A stretch of 64,000 nt of DNA from Apostichopus japonicus. Lineage: Eukaryota; Echinodermata; Holothuroidea; Aspidochirotida; Stichopodidae. Position numbers and translations under genes: made by a program. Under the pieces are notes generated by a model. The model was given only the letters and a program-made list of their open reading frames with translations, was not told the origin of the DNA and ran no database searches. Of the stretch, positions 1-10,180 are shown one piece after another (position 1 is the first letter of the stretch; every line of letters begins with the position of its first letter). The stretch covers positions 16,585,577 to 16,649,576 of the forward strand of contig NC_092582.1 of assembly GCF_037975245.1 (NCBI RefSeq), read 5' to 3'.

Positions 1-394
1 ACAAACCCACGTGAGTTTGATTCAATAATCTCACGTCTGTGATTTTAAATACCTGCAGGCAACTGGAGCTAACTGTGAATGAATTACTTTTGTTCAATTT
101 GCGATTTAAAGAATTAATCGACAAACTCTACAACTCGGGTCGAATCCATGCAGTCTAGCGGTCAGCTTCAAGGAGATGTCGATGGGTTATAAAACATGAA
201 ACAAGTTTGATACAAAAATGTTTAAGAAAAGTGTGGTAATTTCTTAAAAATGCATCTCAAAGTTGGTATAATAACTGTGTCATTACGATTTCAGAATTCC
301 ACATCTTCCAGAGCGTCTCAAACAATTCCAACGGCTGTCCAGAATGAGAAAGCTACTATCTCCGGCTGACCTGTGGACAAAGCCAATTTCTTGA
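1..394 (+). CDS. 3' end of an unidentified plus-strand gene (penultimate exon end plus last coding exon)
   Basis: The window opens with ten bases followed at once by a consensus donor (GTGAGT at 11-16). A matching acceptor (ATTTCAG) precedes an open stretch 295-394 that ends in TGA at 392-394. Joining 1-10 to 295-394 keeps one frame and gives a basic C-terminus of about 35 residues containing ERLKQFQRLSRMRKLLSPA and ending in DLWTKPIS. The balanced composition and matched splice phases support a real terminal exon. I do not recognise the protein, and no domain is visible in so short a piece. It converges on the CENP-A gene, whose stop lies about 580 bp away. It could still be chance, because only one short exon is visible. 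Confidence 0.4.
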
Positions 395-976
395 TGTGAG
401 TTACCGTGATGATGCTTCCCTTAGGATGTGCTGTACGCTACTGCCAAACTGCATCATACTTTGTACAGTTAATAACACTTCGCACCCAGCAGACAATCGA
501 TTTTCACCCCATTGGACATTTTTAGGAAGGACACGCATCTTATTTTCAGTATCAGTAAGATGCTCATAATTCATGACTTTTCAATCTTGTTCGTTTCATG
601 CAGTTACTTTAAAAATTTGAAAATTTTTAAAAAATTTGAAAAACTTTGAATGCAAACATTTTCTGAAAGAGGATTTTTTTACACAAATTTGCAATGGGGT
701 TATACATTTGACCCTATGACATCTTGCCTGATATCAGATGCCATGTATTATGTATTTTAGAAACACTAATCATCCTCATAACTGAAATGATTGGAAGCCT
801 ACTGAATGTTTTTCCCCTCCCCACCACCCCCCCCCCTTTATGGAGTTATGCAATAAGTTACTTTTTGCATAATTTGAGCTTCGTCCTCACCAAAAATAGT
901 TCACAAATCTTCAGCAGCTTTGAATGAATTCTACATTGGATTTAAGTCATGATTTACTCACCGATGGCTGGTATTT
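395..976. other. Intergenic space between two convergent 3' ends
   Basis: This stretch must hold the 3' UTRs of the plus-strand fragment and of the CENP-A gene. I see no AATAAA on either strand, only AT-rich sequence and a short C tract at about 829-837. No gene is supported here. Confidence 0.4.
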
Positions 977-3900
977 TTAGCCCACCCCATCTGTGACACC
1001 TCTTATTCTCCTGCTCAGTTGAATGTCTCTCGGAAAAATGGTCACTCTCTTTGCATGCAATGCACATAAGTTTGCATCTTCGAACAGGTGAACGAGGAAT
1101 GCCTCGGCGGCCTAAAAGGGGTTAAATTTTTAGAGAGGGAGAGGGAGAAAGAGATGTGAGATGCATTGATTCCATTTCCAAACAAAATTAACAGCCATCC
1201 CGAGTTCCCGACCAGGTATTTGATTTTGATACATTGTCGACCGAGCAGAGAGACACAACACCTTAAGGGGGCTCACTTAGTGAATTATCACCTCGAAAAA
1301 TATTTAAAACCATCATTAAATGAGACAAAATTCAGAAAGGAATTTAGTCTAGACCATCCAGTCTTCTAGTCTATAAGCCATGTGTATGTCCCTTTATGAT
1401 GCGGCCACTATAATAGCAACTGACATACAGTTTATAACCTCAGGGTTAGGTGAAAGGAAGTTTTTAGTGACAATCTATTGGGTATATGGAAAAATAATCC
1501 AGAATTTTTTCATCGCTATTTCAGGGACTTTTCATCCTATGATTCAGGAGAATTGCATTTTTGAACCTCTCGCCAACTTAATCTAATATATTTTGAACAG
1601 TGGAGAACGATGCGTGCTGCGACGTTAATGACGCAGTTCATTTTGGGGACTGCAGGGACGCTTTCGTTAGCAAGCTACACTGAAGCGTGGAAAGTTCAAA
1701 TTTCTAAAAGTAAAATAGCGATTTAGATGGAAATTTCTAGGTGAAGTACTGAAGTTGCAAGATAGCAATCTTTTGAAGAGTTAAAACATGTATTCAATAA
1801 TTCCCTAACTCGGTTTTCTTCATAATATGTTGTTCAGAACTTCAGATATTGTTATTTGAGCGATTTCTTGAATATGGGAAGTCTGCACACATTCCTGTGT
1901 GTGTATTGTATGAAGGCCAAGCTTAGAGTGAGATCTTTTGTATTCACAGCCGTACACGAAGTCTGTACACATTCTTAGCTTAGAGTGATATCCAATCGAT
2001 TCTGAACAAAGTGCAGCACTACTTGCTGAAAAGTCAGTGTTAGTATCAAATTTCTGGCAGGACGGTCCAACCTTTCAAGCACTCTATCGCAGAAACTAAA
2101 ATTCATCACAGGGCAAGACCGAAAGGGCTGGATCCCATTTTCACTAAACTAAATTTTCCTTTGAGGGCCTACCTGTACTTGTGATCTACAATATTGCAAC
2201 ATTAAAGATTGACAACTGCCAGTGCTGTAGGGGTACAGTTTTGTATTTTTTTTTTATTGTGACCATATATGGAAGAACCCATTTTACGGGAGTAGGATCC
2301 TCACCATGGTGGTATTGGGTAAAAAATTGCCGTACGGCCAACGCAATATCCATTTTTGTTCTCAACCACGGATCTAAACAAATGGAAAATGTTCAAAGTT
2401 TGCTTACCTCTTGGAGAGCCATGATTGCCACCGCTTGCCATCTCAAATCAGTTATTGAAAAAGTTTGAGTGACCTCTCTGACCTTGAAATCAAGATATAT
2501 GGAAGAGTATTAACATGGGAGGGGAGACAGGGTGGAAGAGGGTGTACTTGTTACATAACTATAGATCCCTGCAATGAATATACTTATAGGAATATGTTTT
2601 CTTCAACTTATATACCATACAATGGTTCAAAAGTCTAACTAACAGACTCAATCACAACAAAAACAAAATGGAACCTAAAAGCACCAAGAAAAGGAGTAAA
2701 TTTTATATACTATTAGAAGGCAAGCTCATATCGATGGAATAAATGACGAAGTGAGGTTTATTAATCTTCTGTTTCTCAAACAAAAAATAAAAGAATACCC
2801 AATATGCTACATTGATCTTTGTAAAAAAAAAACTGCTATTTTGGCCATGATGCAAATTTGCAAATTTTTCAAGCCTTTTACAATATAACAAATTATTCTC
2901 AGATAGATTTCTCCCACATATTTATGAGATTTTTTTTTTTTTTTACTTTTGAATCTGAAAAGTTGAATCTAAATTTGAAAGATTTGAATGCCATGGCATA
3001 AATGTACATGGGTCACTCCGTGTCAAATCACAAATAGCTGTTGCTGCACCCTCTCCAAAATTCCCAAATTTATTGTATGTTTGGGATCACCATAAAATAA
3101 GCATATTCTGAAAATTCCAGTTGCATTGCTTCAATATTGGCTGATTTATCACACTTTGAAATTTTGCAATTTGTTGCCACCGTGGCTTTTTCTGTACTTT
3201 TGAATTCTCATGAAATAGCAACTTTAGAGCTGCACAACTTGCAAATTATATATTAAGAGGAAAGCATTGTAATCATTCTTTTGTATTGTTTGTTCTACAC
3301 ATTTAACCTCTGAAAGAATCAAGTACCCTGAAGCAATGGTTTAGGAGCAATTCATCACTAAAAAATAGCATATTTTTTAGTGAAAATTACCAAAATCGAA
3401 TATTTTGACACTTTTATGTTGACCAAACTCCACAAGACAAAGTTTTGTAGCCTAATTTTTTTTATTGCCCTTCTATGGGATAGAATTTAAACGCATCTGA
3501 AAATAGAATGGTAGTAGATTGTTTAATTGCTGAGAAATGAGACCTCAAATATCAAGAAAATGACAAAATGCCACGATGCGACAAATTGCGGAATTTCAAA
3601 GTGTGATAAATCCGCCAATTTTGAAGAAATGCAACTGAAATTTTCAGAATATGCTTTTTTAATGGTGTTCTAATCAAAGTAATCATATAATAAATTTGGG
3701 GATTTTTAAAAGATGTCGAACTACAACATGCTTCAAAATTTGGTGATTTGATATGGAATGACCCACATTGTCAGTATAGTAATTCATCTATCAAGTGACT
3801 GGTCAACTGTCAATAATCATTAAACTCTGTAAATACATAATGCATGGACTCTGGAAACACATGGAGGGGGTGGGGGGGGGTTGGTGGGTAAGGCATGTGG

Positions 3901-5740
3901 AGGGGAGGATTTGGTACAGTGTTCTAGTTAACTTAAATAGTTAACATAACTTGTTTTTTCGTCTGTAATGTGTTGTACAGTATGTATTTGTTTTGGTTCT
4001 GTTACATTTGGGGGGTGTGTTCTTGTCAAGCCCATCAGGTTTTTTTTTAAGCAAACTTTCCTTTTGACAACATTTACTGTCAACCTGTTGTTCGGTAAAC
4101 TAATTTTTTTTTGTACTTCCTATGTTACAATTAAAAGAAATGGAATGACCAATTAATAGTTCCATCACCATCATGGCCAAAGTGTATTGCTTTAATATTA
4201 CATCATCACCATATATCATCAATATTAATTCTTAGCATGCAATCTTTACTGTGCCAGGTTTTTTCCAAATTTTGTTGCTTATTTTGCTATAATTTAGACA
4301 TTAAATCAAAATTGCATGAAGGTCAATAAAACTTACTGTGGGCTTAGATATTGCATACTGTATACTTTCATAATACAAGAAGACTAGAGCCATTGAAAAT
4401 AAAATGAAATTATACTCACCACTCTTGCAAATGGCAGCTTCCTCAGCAATAAATTGCTTGTCTTCTGATACTTTCTAATTTCCATCAGTGCCCGTGTACC
4501 AGGTCTAAATCTGTGCGTTTCTGTGAGCAAACATGAATTAAAATCTATGTTGAATTAGATTTTAATTTTTCGTAGAAGGAAATTTAAAGAAACCTCAATG
4601 CTTGATGTGCAAATTTATATCCACTTATTAAAAACATCAAATATAAAAAAGGACACAAAACGAAGATGTAATAAATCAATGAACTTCAATTTAGTCATCT
4701 CTCCAAAGTTATATAAAATACAGTAGCACACTCATCAGTATACCTGTAGTAGGTACATTAAATTAGGACCAACTGCGATATTTTGCAAATTTTAATAAAC
4801 TGTTATGTTAGGCAAGGTTTGATGTCAAGGTTGTACAAACAGTTACTTCCCCAAACATATTGAATTAACTATTGAAATTAATACTTAAAGGGTGTAAAGA
4901 CTCGCGCAAAAAGAAACATCTAATGCCGGTAATCTGACCTAGTTTTGAATGAGGTGTAACAGAAGTGTTAACCTACACCATTGATCCCAGAAAATACTAT
5001 ACACACACAGCTTGCTACCATCGGTCATTTGACACTTGTGTACAGTCATTACATACAGCTGCTGTCAATACCCACATCACAGTGTATAAACGATACAGCG
5101 ATGGACATCTCAGGTCGAGTTAAACTGCTAAAGATAACATTAAAGGTATCACGTTTCATTACTGCCTGCCTTATGTAGCAACACAAACATAATGTCACTT
5201 GCAAGCAACGGAAAGTTAACTTCAGATGGTCCCAAGCGGTTTGGGGCGAGTCTTCAATGCTCTAAAACATGTGGGCTATTGTAACTCAGTAGGCCTTGAG
5301 AACCACTTGCATTTTGAAAAAATTTCAAATAGCCTAGTCTTCAAATACACATTCATATGAGAAGCTATTAGAGGCTACAGACTACAGTGCAGGCACTCCT
5401 ATTGTATGCTGTAACCCTAAATGGGTTAAGAAAACCACATGTTATATACCTCTATAGCAAATATATCACAACACTGGCTTAATGGTAAATTGCTTAATGG
5501 TAGGTCTAGTAGTATTGGTTGTACAAGTAACTCACGTCGTCTACGCGTTTGGTCAGGTGTTCTAGTCGGAGTGCCACGTCTCTGTGCCCCACTTGTTCCT
5601 TGTGAGGCTAGGCTACTGCCGCTGTCCGACTCTGAGGGACTTCTTCCGAAGGACTTCTTCCTGACTACTTTCTTAGGACTGCCTTTCCTCCTACTACTAG
5701 GCCTAGTCCTACTCGTTTCTGCATCTGCTCTTCTCACCAT
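977..5740 (-). CDS. CENPA: Centromeric histone H3 variant CENP-A (CenH3), four coding exons, complete
   Basis: Replaces H3 in centromeric nucleosomes and marks the site of kinetochore assembly. Coding exons in reading order: 5740-5536, 4520-4420, 2482-2408, 1111-977. All junctions are GT/AG and phases agree, giving 171 aa. Residues 1-69 are a basic, Ser/Arg/Pro-rich tail with SP and TP sites. The histone fold begins at [18 protein letters not shown] (from residue 71). CENP-A rather than canonical H3 is shown by the divergent tail, by loop 1 (TFSITDLRW, one residue longer than H3 and with Trp where H3 has Phe), and by [17 protein letters not shown] in alpha-2 and after, as in vertebrate CENP-A. 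The C-terminus GVTDGVG resembles the human LEEGLG tail that contacts CENP-C. The start codon has a strong context (AAAAATGG) and no in-frame ATG lies just upstream. Intron 2 carries a foldback element. Confidence 0.95.
3010..3764. mobile_element. Foldback/TIR element in CENP-A intron 2, about 755 bp
   Basis: The left end reads GGGTCACTCCGTGTCAAATC and the right end, read on the other strand, GGGTCATTCCATATCAAATC. The inverted similarity continues imperfectly for roughly 180 bp into each arm, including the shared block TTTATCACACTTTGAAATT. The element is flanked by a 4-bp direct repeat ACAT (3006-3009 and 3765-3768), which fits a target duplication. No open frame of transposase size lies inside, so it is non-autonomous. 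The superfamily is not assigned. Confidence 0.65.
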
Positions 5741-7073
5741 TTTTGTATCGTAGTTTACGGAGGAACTTTTGAGTCAAAGCAAACAGTTCACTAATTTTAT
5801 CCAGTCTGTTACAACTTATCAACTGACTGATACCATAGCCTCCCAAAGTCACATCATGTAGGCCTAGTCTACTACTATTACTACAACTAGTGTGACAATG
5901 TAGACCCGGTGTGTTTCTGTTATTAGGCTAATTTAGTTAATCTAGCCTAGTATTTGTTTGGGAAACTTGGACTAAGAATTAGATCAGACTGTGTGTGGAC
6001 TACCAAACTGTAACCTAACGTTCGGTACTGAGAGGTAGCCTTCACTCCTTGTATTTTGTAATCTGCACCGTTACTCGTTAGGTCTAACGTTATAGGCCCT
6101 TACGTATAGATTCACGTATGCAATGATTGGGAACAGCAACTTACAACAATTCTAACCGTTAGTTACTATAGCCTGGCTATGTAGCATGTAGGCTAGGAAG
6201 ACCAAATTGTTAAAAAAAGTGTATCGTCATGCGTTGCAATGGTCCAACTTCGATACTGTCTGAGAGAAATGATGTAAATGACCCTGCTTGCGCTCAGTGC
6301 ACTCGCTCAATACAAATAGTCAGGCGAGGATTGTGTAATCTCTCTCCACCTGTTTAGTTTTCTTTAGCTTCGGAGGCCGACCCAGACCCGTGCATATGTT
6401 GTGTGAAAATTCAAATAGCATTGAGAATGCATGTACAATGCAGTTGACAGTTTCAGCTTTTGTACCCAAACAAATGTGCCGCCAGTATGTCACGTGACTA
6501 GAGATACTACGTAAGACGCTGAACTTCTAAATGTCGAAGACCTTATAATATGGGCGGCCATTTGTACAATTTTGTATGTTTTTTTTTCATTTTGTACTGT
6601 TTTGGCCTTTTGGTCTTTATGTATAGACTTAGTCTATCACCTTACCGACTGTACGCTTTAACCAACAGATAAAATGAATGGGTGGATTTAGGTGGAATTA
6701 TTTGTCCTTTCATGCCATAGCTAGTTTATAAATTCTAATCACTCAACAAAAACATGTTTTTAGCACTTTTTGTTACTGTTCACCTTATCTGTGTTTTGAT
6801 TTTCACGAGAAACGCTTCTAATTTCTCAGTAGCTCTTATAAAGCATATATGATGCTTTGATACGATCTGAGAATAATAGTTTGAACGAACTAAGTTAATT
6901 CTTGAAAGAGTCTCATTTGGCAATATTTATTCATTTAATTTTCAATGTTGTGATAACGTTTATACGGAACATGAAAAAATTTTAATAAAACCCCCAAAGT
7001 TGAATTGCTCCCTCTTTCCACCCACTGAATTTGTCTGTCGTTCTATATAGTAGTTTATTAGGGTTTTGTTAAC
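5741..7073. promoter_or_regulatory. CENP-A upstream region with a CACGTG palindrome
   Basis: This is the 5' flank of the minus-strand CENP-A gene. It holds the palindrome GTCACGTGAC at 6489-6498 (E-box, USF/MYC type) and, near 6550, ATGGCC inside a GC-rich patch reading GGGCGGCCATTTG, which resembles a YY1 core. The rest is AT-rich unique sequence with no supported exon. Whether these motifs are the CENP-A promoter is inference from position only, and a 5' UTR intron cannot be excluded. Confidence 0.3.
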
Positions 7074-7823
7074 AGGCGCGTAGCCAAGGGGGGGGGCGAA
7101 GGGGGCAGCCACCCCCCCCCCTTGAGCTTATTTTTATTATTTTTTTATGATTTCGCTGGTATTTTCCAGCGATCTGGGAGGCATTTTCAGCCGTGGCGTA
7201 GCCAGCGGGGAGGGGATATGTAAGGGGGCAGAATTTATTTTAAGGGGGGACGCAATGGGCGAAAATGAAAAAGCAAAGGGAGCAACACAAAAAGAAAAAA
7301 ATGTACTCGAACTTGGGACATGGAGCGATGATGGATGAGGTATAGGGTCAACTATTACAGAGAATGTAATGAAAAGTCACCTTAAGAATATGTGCGCTAC
7401 GTGCGGCGAGAGGAGGGGGGGGGGGTGTCAACCACGAAATATAATGTAATGAACAGTCACCTCAAGAATATGTGCACTGCACGCACGGTTGCAGTGTCTC
7501 TCTGAGTGGCCATATAATTGTATTTACATATAGTTTTTTTCAATATGTGATAAAATCGAATGGTTTTCGACCGCTCAGGCGCGCACATTACTTTCTCCCA
7601 AAATTGGTTAAGTTTTTGTACCAAGAAAGGAAAATTTTAGTACACGATTGTAGTTTATTAGGAAATGTATATAGCATCATTTGTTTCTAAGCCCTTGTTG
7701 GAAAAAACTTCCGCTTATACCCCTCCCCCAGGATAGTGATCCATCACTATGTACCTGAAAATAGGGACAGAAATCTGACTTTGCCGTCCCCCCCCCCACA
7801 TCAAAAACCTGGCTACGCCCCTG
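7074..7823. repeat. GGCGTAGCCA-type dispersed repeat fragment(s)
   Basis: The left end is CAGGCGCGTAGCCA and the right end, read on the other strand, CAGGGGCGTAGCCA, so near-identical termini face each other over 750 bp. A further copy of GGCGTAGCCAG lies inside near 7194, suggesting nested or degenerate copies. A roughly 50-bp direct repeat containing AAGAATATGTGC occurs at about 7361-7405 and again at 7439-7490. Long G and C tracts mark the ends. No target duplication was found. Confidence 0.45.
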
Positions 7824-9334
7824 CGTCACACTGAATACGTGGACAGAGACCTTTATATGTAGACATGTACGGCTCTGTATGTGGAAACAAAGCAATTTAA
7901 TAAGAATCAAAATATGAGGAAGAAGAGGGTCTTTTATAAAGAAATCAGAAGTTGGAGGAGGGGGGTTCCAAAATAGAATCTTCATCCACGTGAATAAATT
8001 ATACAATAAACAGGGTAAAATTATATGCGGCTATAAAAATTTCAACCCCCTCCGTGCCCCCTCTATAGATTGATACATTTTACATGTTGTAACTTTATGA
8101 ACGTAGTGGAAATTTTGAGCTAAGTGTTAAAACATTGTAAATTCAAACAGGCGAAAGTTCAAAGTAAAATGTGAAAATTTCGACAAGTTCCTAGTATACT
8201 AATTCGACCTTATCTTATCAACAAACTCAGTCGAACAGAGAAACAAAGAACATGAAGAATTTTGACTGAGTGAAGAGTGAGTTGAAATTTTGCAGTCGCG
8301 AGTTCAAATGAGAACGGATGCATGGAAATGGTTTGGACAAGGGCGGCAGAACCCGGGGGGGCACAGGGGGAACGTGCCCCCCACTTTTCCTCAGGTTAAA
8401 AATGTGCCCTTTTTCTACATAAAAATTGAGGTGTCTCAAGTTAGCAAGAGGCCAGGGAACCAGAATGAACACTCGGGAAGGGCCGTTTCCGGCCATCTGA
8501 GGGGTTTGTACAACCAAAAATTTTCTTGTACGCTCCGCGCCAACCGATGGTGGCGCTCCGCTCAGATAGTCGTGCATACAACTTTGCAAATCCTGGCTAC
8601 GCCCCTGACTTTTAATGAATTTCTGTGGGTCAAACTCAAAGCTACTTCGAATGGAAAAAAAAATGGTTAAGATATTAACAAGAAATAAACTCGAATTCGG
8701 GAGATTCCTACACTAGCAACTAGCATGATTTAACCTCATTTTGTCTCAAAAGAAAACTTGTTCCTTGTTTCCCAATTTGCACATTGGATATTGCAGTTCT
8801 AGTATGCATATTTTCCTTCAGGGGGGGGGGGGGGCGGGACGTTGATGAAGTGATGTGTATACGCAAATAAGTTAATACAATAAGAGTTATCAAGGGTACT
8901 AAATATAAGGCTGCATCAGTCCAATCGAATTTCTGCAAACTTACCCTTTGATGTCGGTTCCCCCCCCCCCCCCCCAGATTAAAAATGCTTCCGCCGACCT
9001 TGGGTTTGCCGGGAAATGGTTTGGAAATGTCTTGAGAATGAATAGGGATAACCATGTTAGAACAGCAATGTCCTGAACAACCCTATTCAGAGAGAAAATA
9101 GGCACATGATTGGAGGCAAAGGAAACAAAAACAAAACATTGAAGATCACATGCAGTGGAGACAGAAAGCAGGTAATTTGGTTGGATGTCCTGCAACGGAG
9201 CAACCTGAGGGAGGTAGCCTTTGACCCATCGCAGTCCCTTATAATTATGATATCAATACAAACATCTGGCTTTGCGCCTGTATGACAAGGGTAGGGTAAC
9301 AGAGTCTTACTAAGCTTGAGATATGAGTAAGTTG
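7824..9334. repeat. Repeat-rich intergenic DNA with long G/C homopolymers
   Basis: No gene is supported. A GC-rich fragment at about 8340-8607 ends in CTGGCTACGCCCCTG, the same terminus as the preceding repeat. Homopolymer tracts of a dozen or more G or C lie near 8820 and 8960. Open frames across the C/G tracts are low-complexity artefacts. Confidence 0.35.
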
Positions 9335-9342
9335 TTCTACAA

Positions 9343-9720
9343 CAGGGTTGTCCAACCTACGGCCCGCGGGCCACAGTCCGGCCCGCCGCAGGGTTGCGTC
9401 CGGCCCGCCAGAGATGCTCTACGGTGCGAAATTTAGTGAGCAGATTTATTGATAACAATTTGAAGCTGTATAATCAATCATTCGAACCTTCTGGGTCCAA
9501 AAACTGCATACAGGTCTAAGCGTAGGGGGGCGGGCGGCTGGACTTTATTCATCTGCTTTATCAGGAAAGGAAAGAAATCAGTGCGCACCGCGCGCAGTGC
9601 TCACATTTTGTTGCCTTGGGCTTCGCGCAAAAAATTGAAAAATCGTTGGGTTCATGCGGCCCCCTCCTTCATCATAATCATTCCATGTGGCCCTCCTCTG
9701 CAAAAGGTTGGACAACCCTG
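9343..9720. mobile_element. hAT-like non-autonomous DNA transposon (378 bp)
   Basis: The termini are a perfect 16-bp inverted repeat, CAGGGTTGTCCAACCT. The element is flanked by the exact 8-bp direct repeat TTCTACAA (9335-9342 and 9721-9728). An 8-bp duplication and a CAGGG start are the signature of hAT superfamily transposons. The GGCCCGCGGGCC block just inside the left end is typical of widespread hAT MITEs. No transposase frame is present. It sits about 460 bp upstream of the CACYBP start codon. Confidence 0.88.
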
Positions 9721-9986
9721 TTCTACAATCTGACCTCCGGTACATATACCTACAGTATAGACCTCCAACTGGGCATTAGAACTCACCAAAAACAATACTA
9801 GGCTCCCAGATCTCAGAATTGGGCTACACCATCATGTCGTCTTCGATATGGGAGATAACATTAAAAAAATGGAGTCAAACTACCTCATATACCTCTGGCG
9901 ACTTAATTGATGCATATGTAGAGTCCATTCCTTCGAGTAATTTTATTAAAGAGAACAGCCAACTACTTTTATCTGCCGAACATACC

Positions 9987-9996
9987 GGGAATTCCC
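9987..9996. promoter_or_regulatory. Perfect kappa-B-type palindrome upstream of CACYBP
   Basis: GGGAATTCCC, extended to the 12-bp palindrome CGGGAATTCCCG at 9986-9997, matches the Rel/NF-kB consensus GGGRNNYYCC. It lies about 185 bp before the CACYBP ATG, in the likely proximal promoter. Function is inferred from sequence and position alone. Confidence 0.35.
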
Positions 9997-10180
9997 GACT
10001 TGCGTAATGTCGAGAACTTTCTAGTTTGGCATGAACGCGTCAATCTCGTTTTACTAATACACCCTAGATATTAACACACACACATGTGCGTACCCATAAC
10101 GTGAGTCGACGAAGTTAGACAAAAGAACCAAATACTCTTACGAAGAACAATATATTTGTAGTTTGTGATACCAAAGCAAA

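Noticed and set aside
130-150. GGTCGAATCC resembling a tRNA B box
   Set aside because: No cloverleaf, A box or acceptor stem could be built around it.
977-1111. Canonical histone H3 call for the left-hand histone fold exons
   Set aside because: Introns, divergent tail, longer loop 1 with Trp and the C-terminal tail separate it from H3.1/H3.3.
5439-5753. Plus-strand open frame of about 104 codons with a hydrophobic Leu-rich stretch
   Set aside because: It is the antisense shadow of CENP-A exon 1; the Arg/Ser codons read backwards give Leu/Ser.
7677-9195. Several overlapping minus- and plus-strand frames in the repeat-rich stretch
   Set aside because: They cross poly-G/C tracts and dispersed repeats, have Gly/Pro low complexity and match no family.
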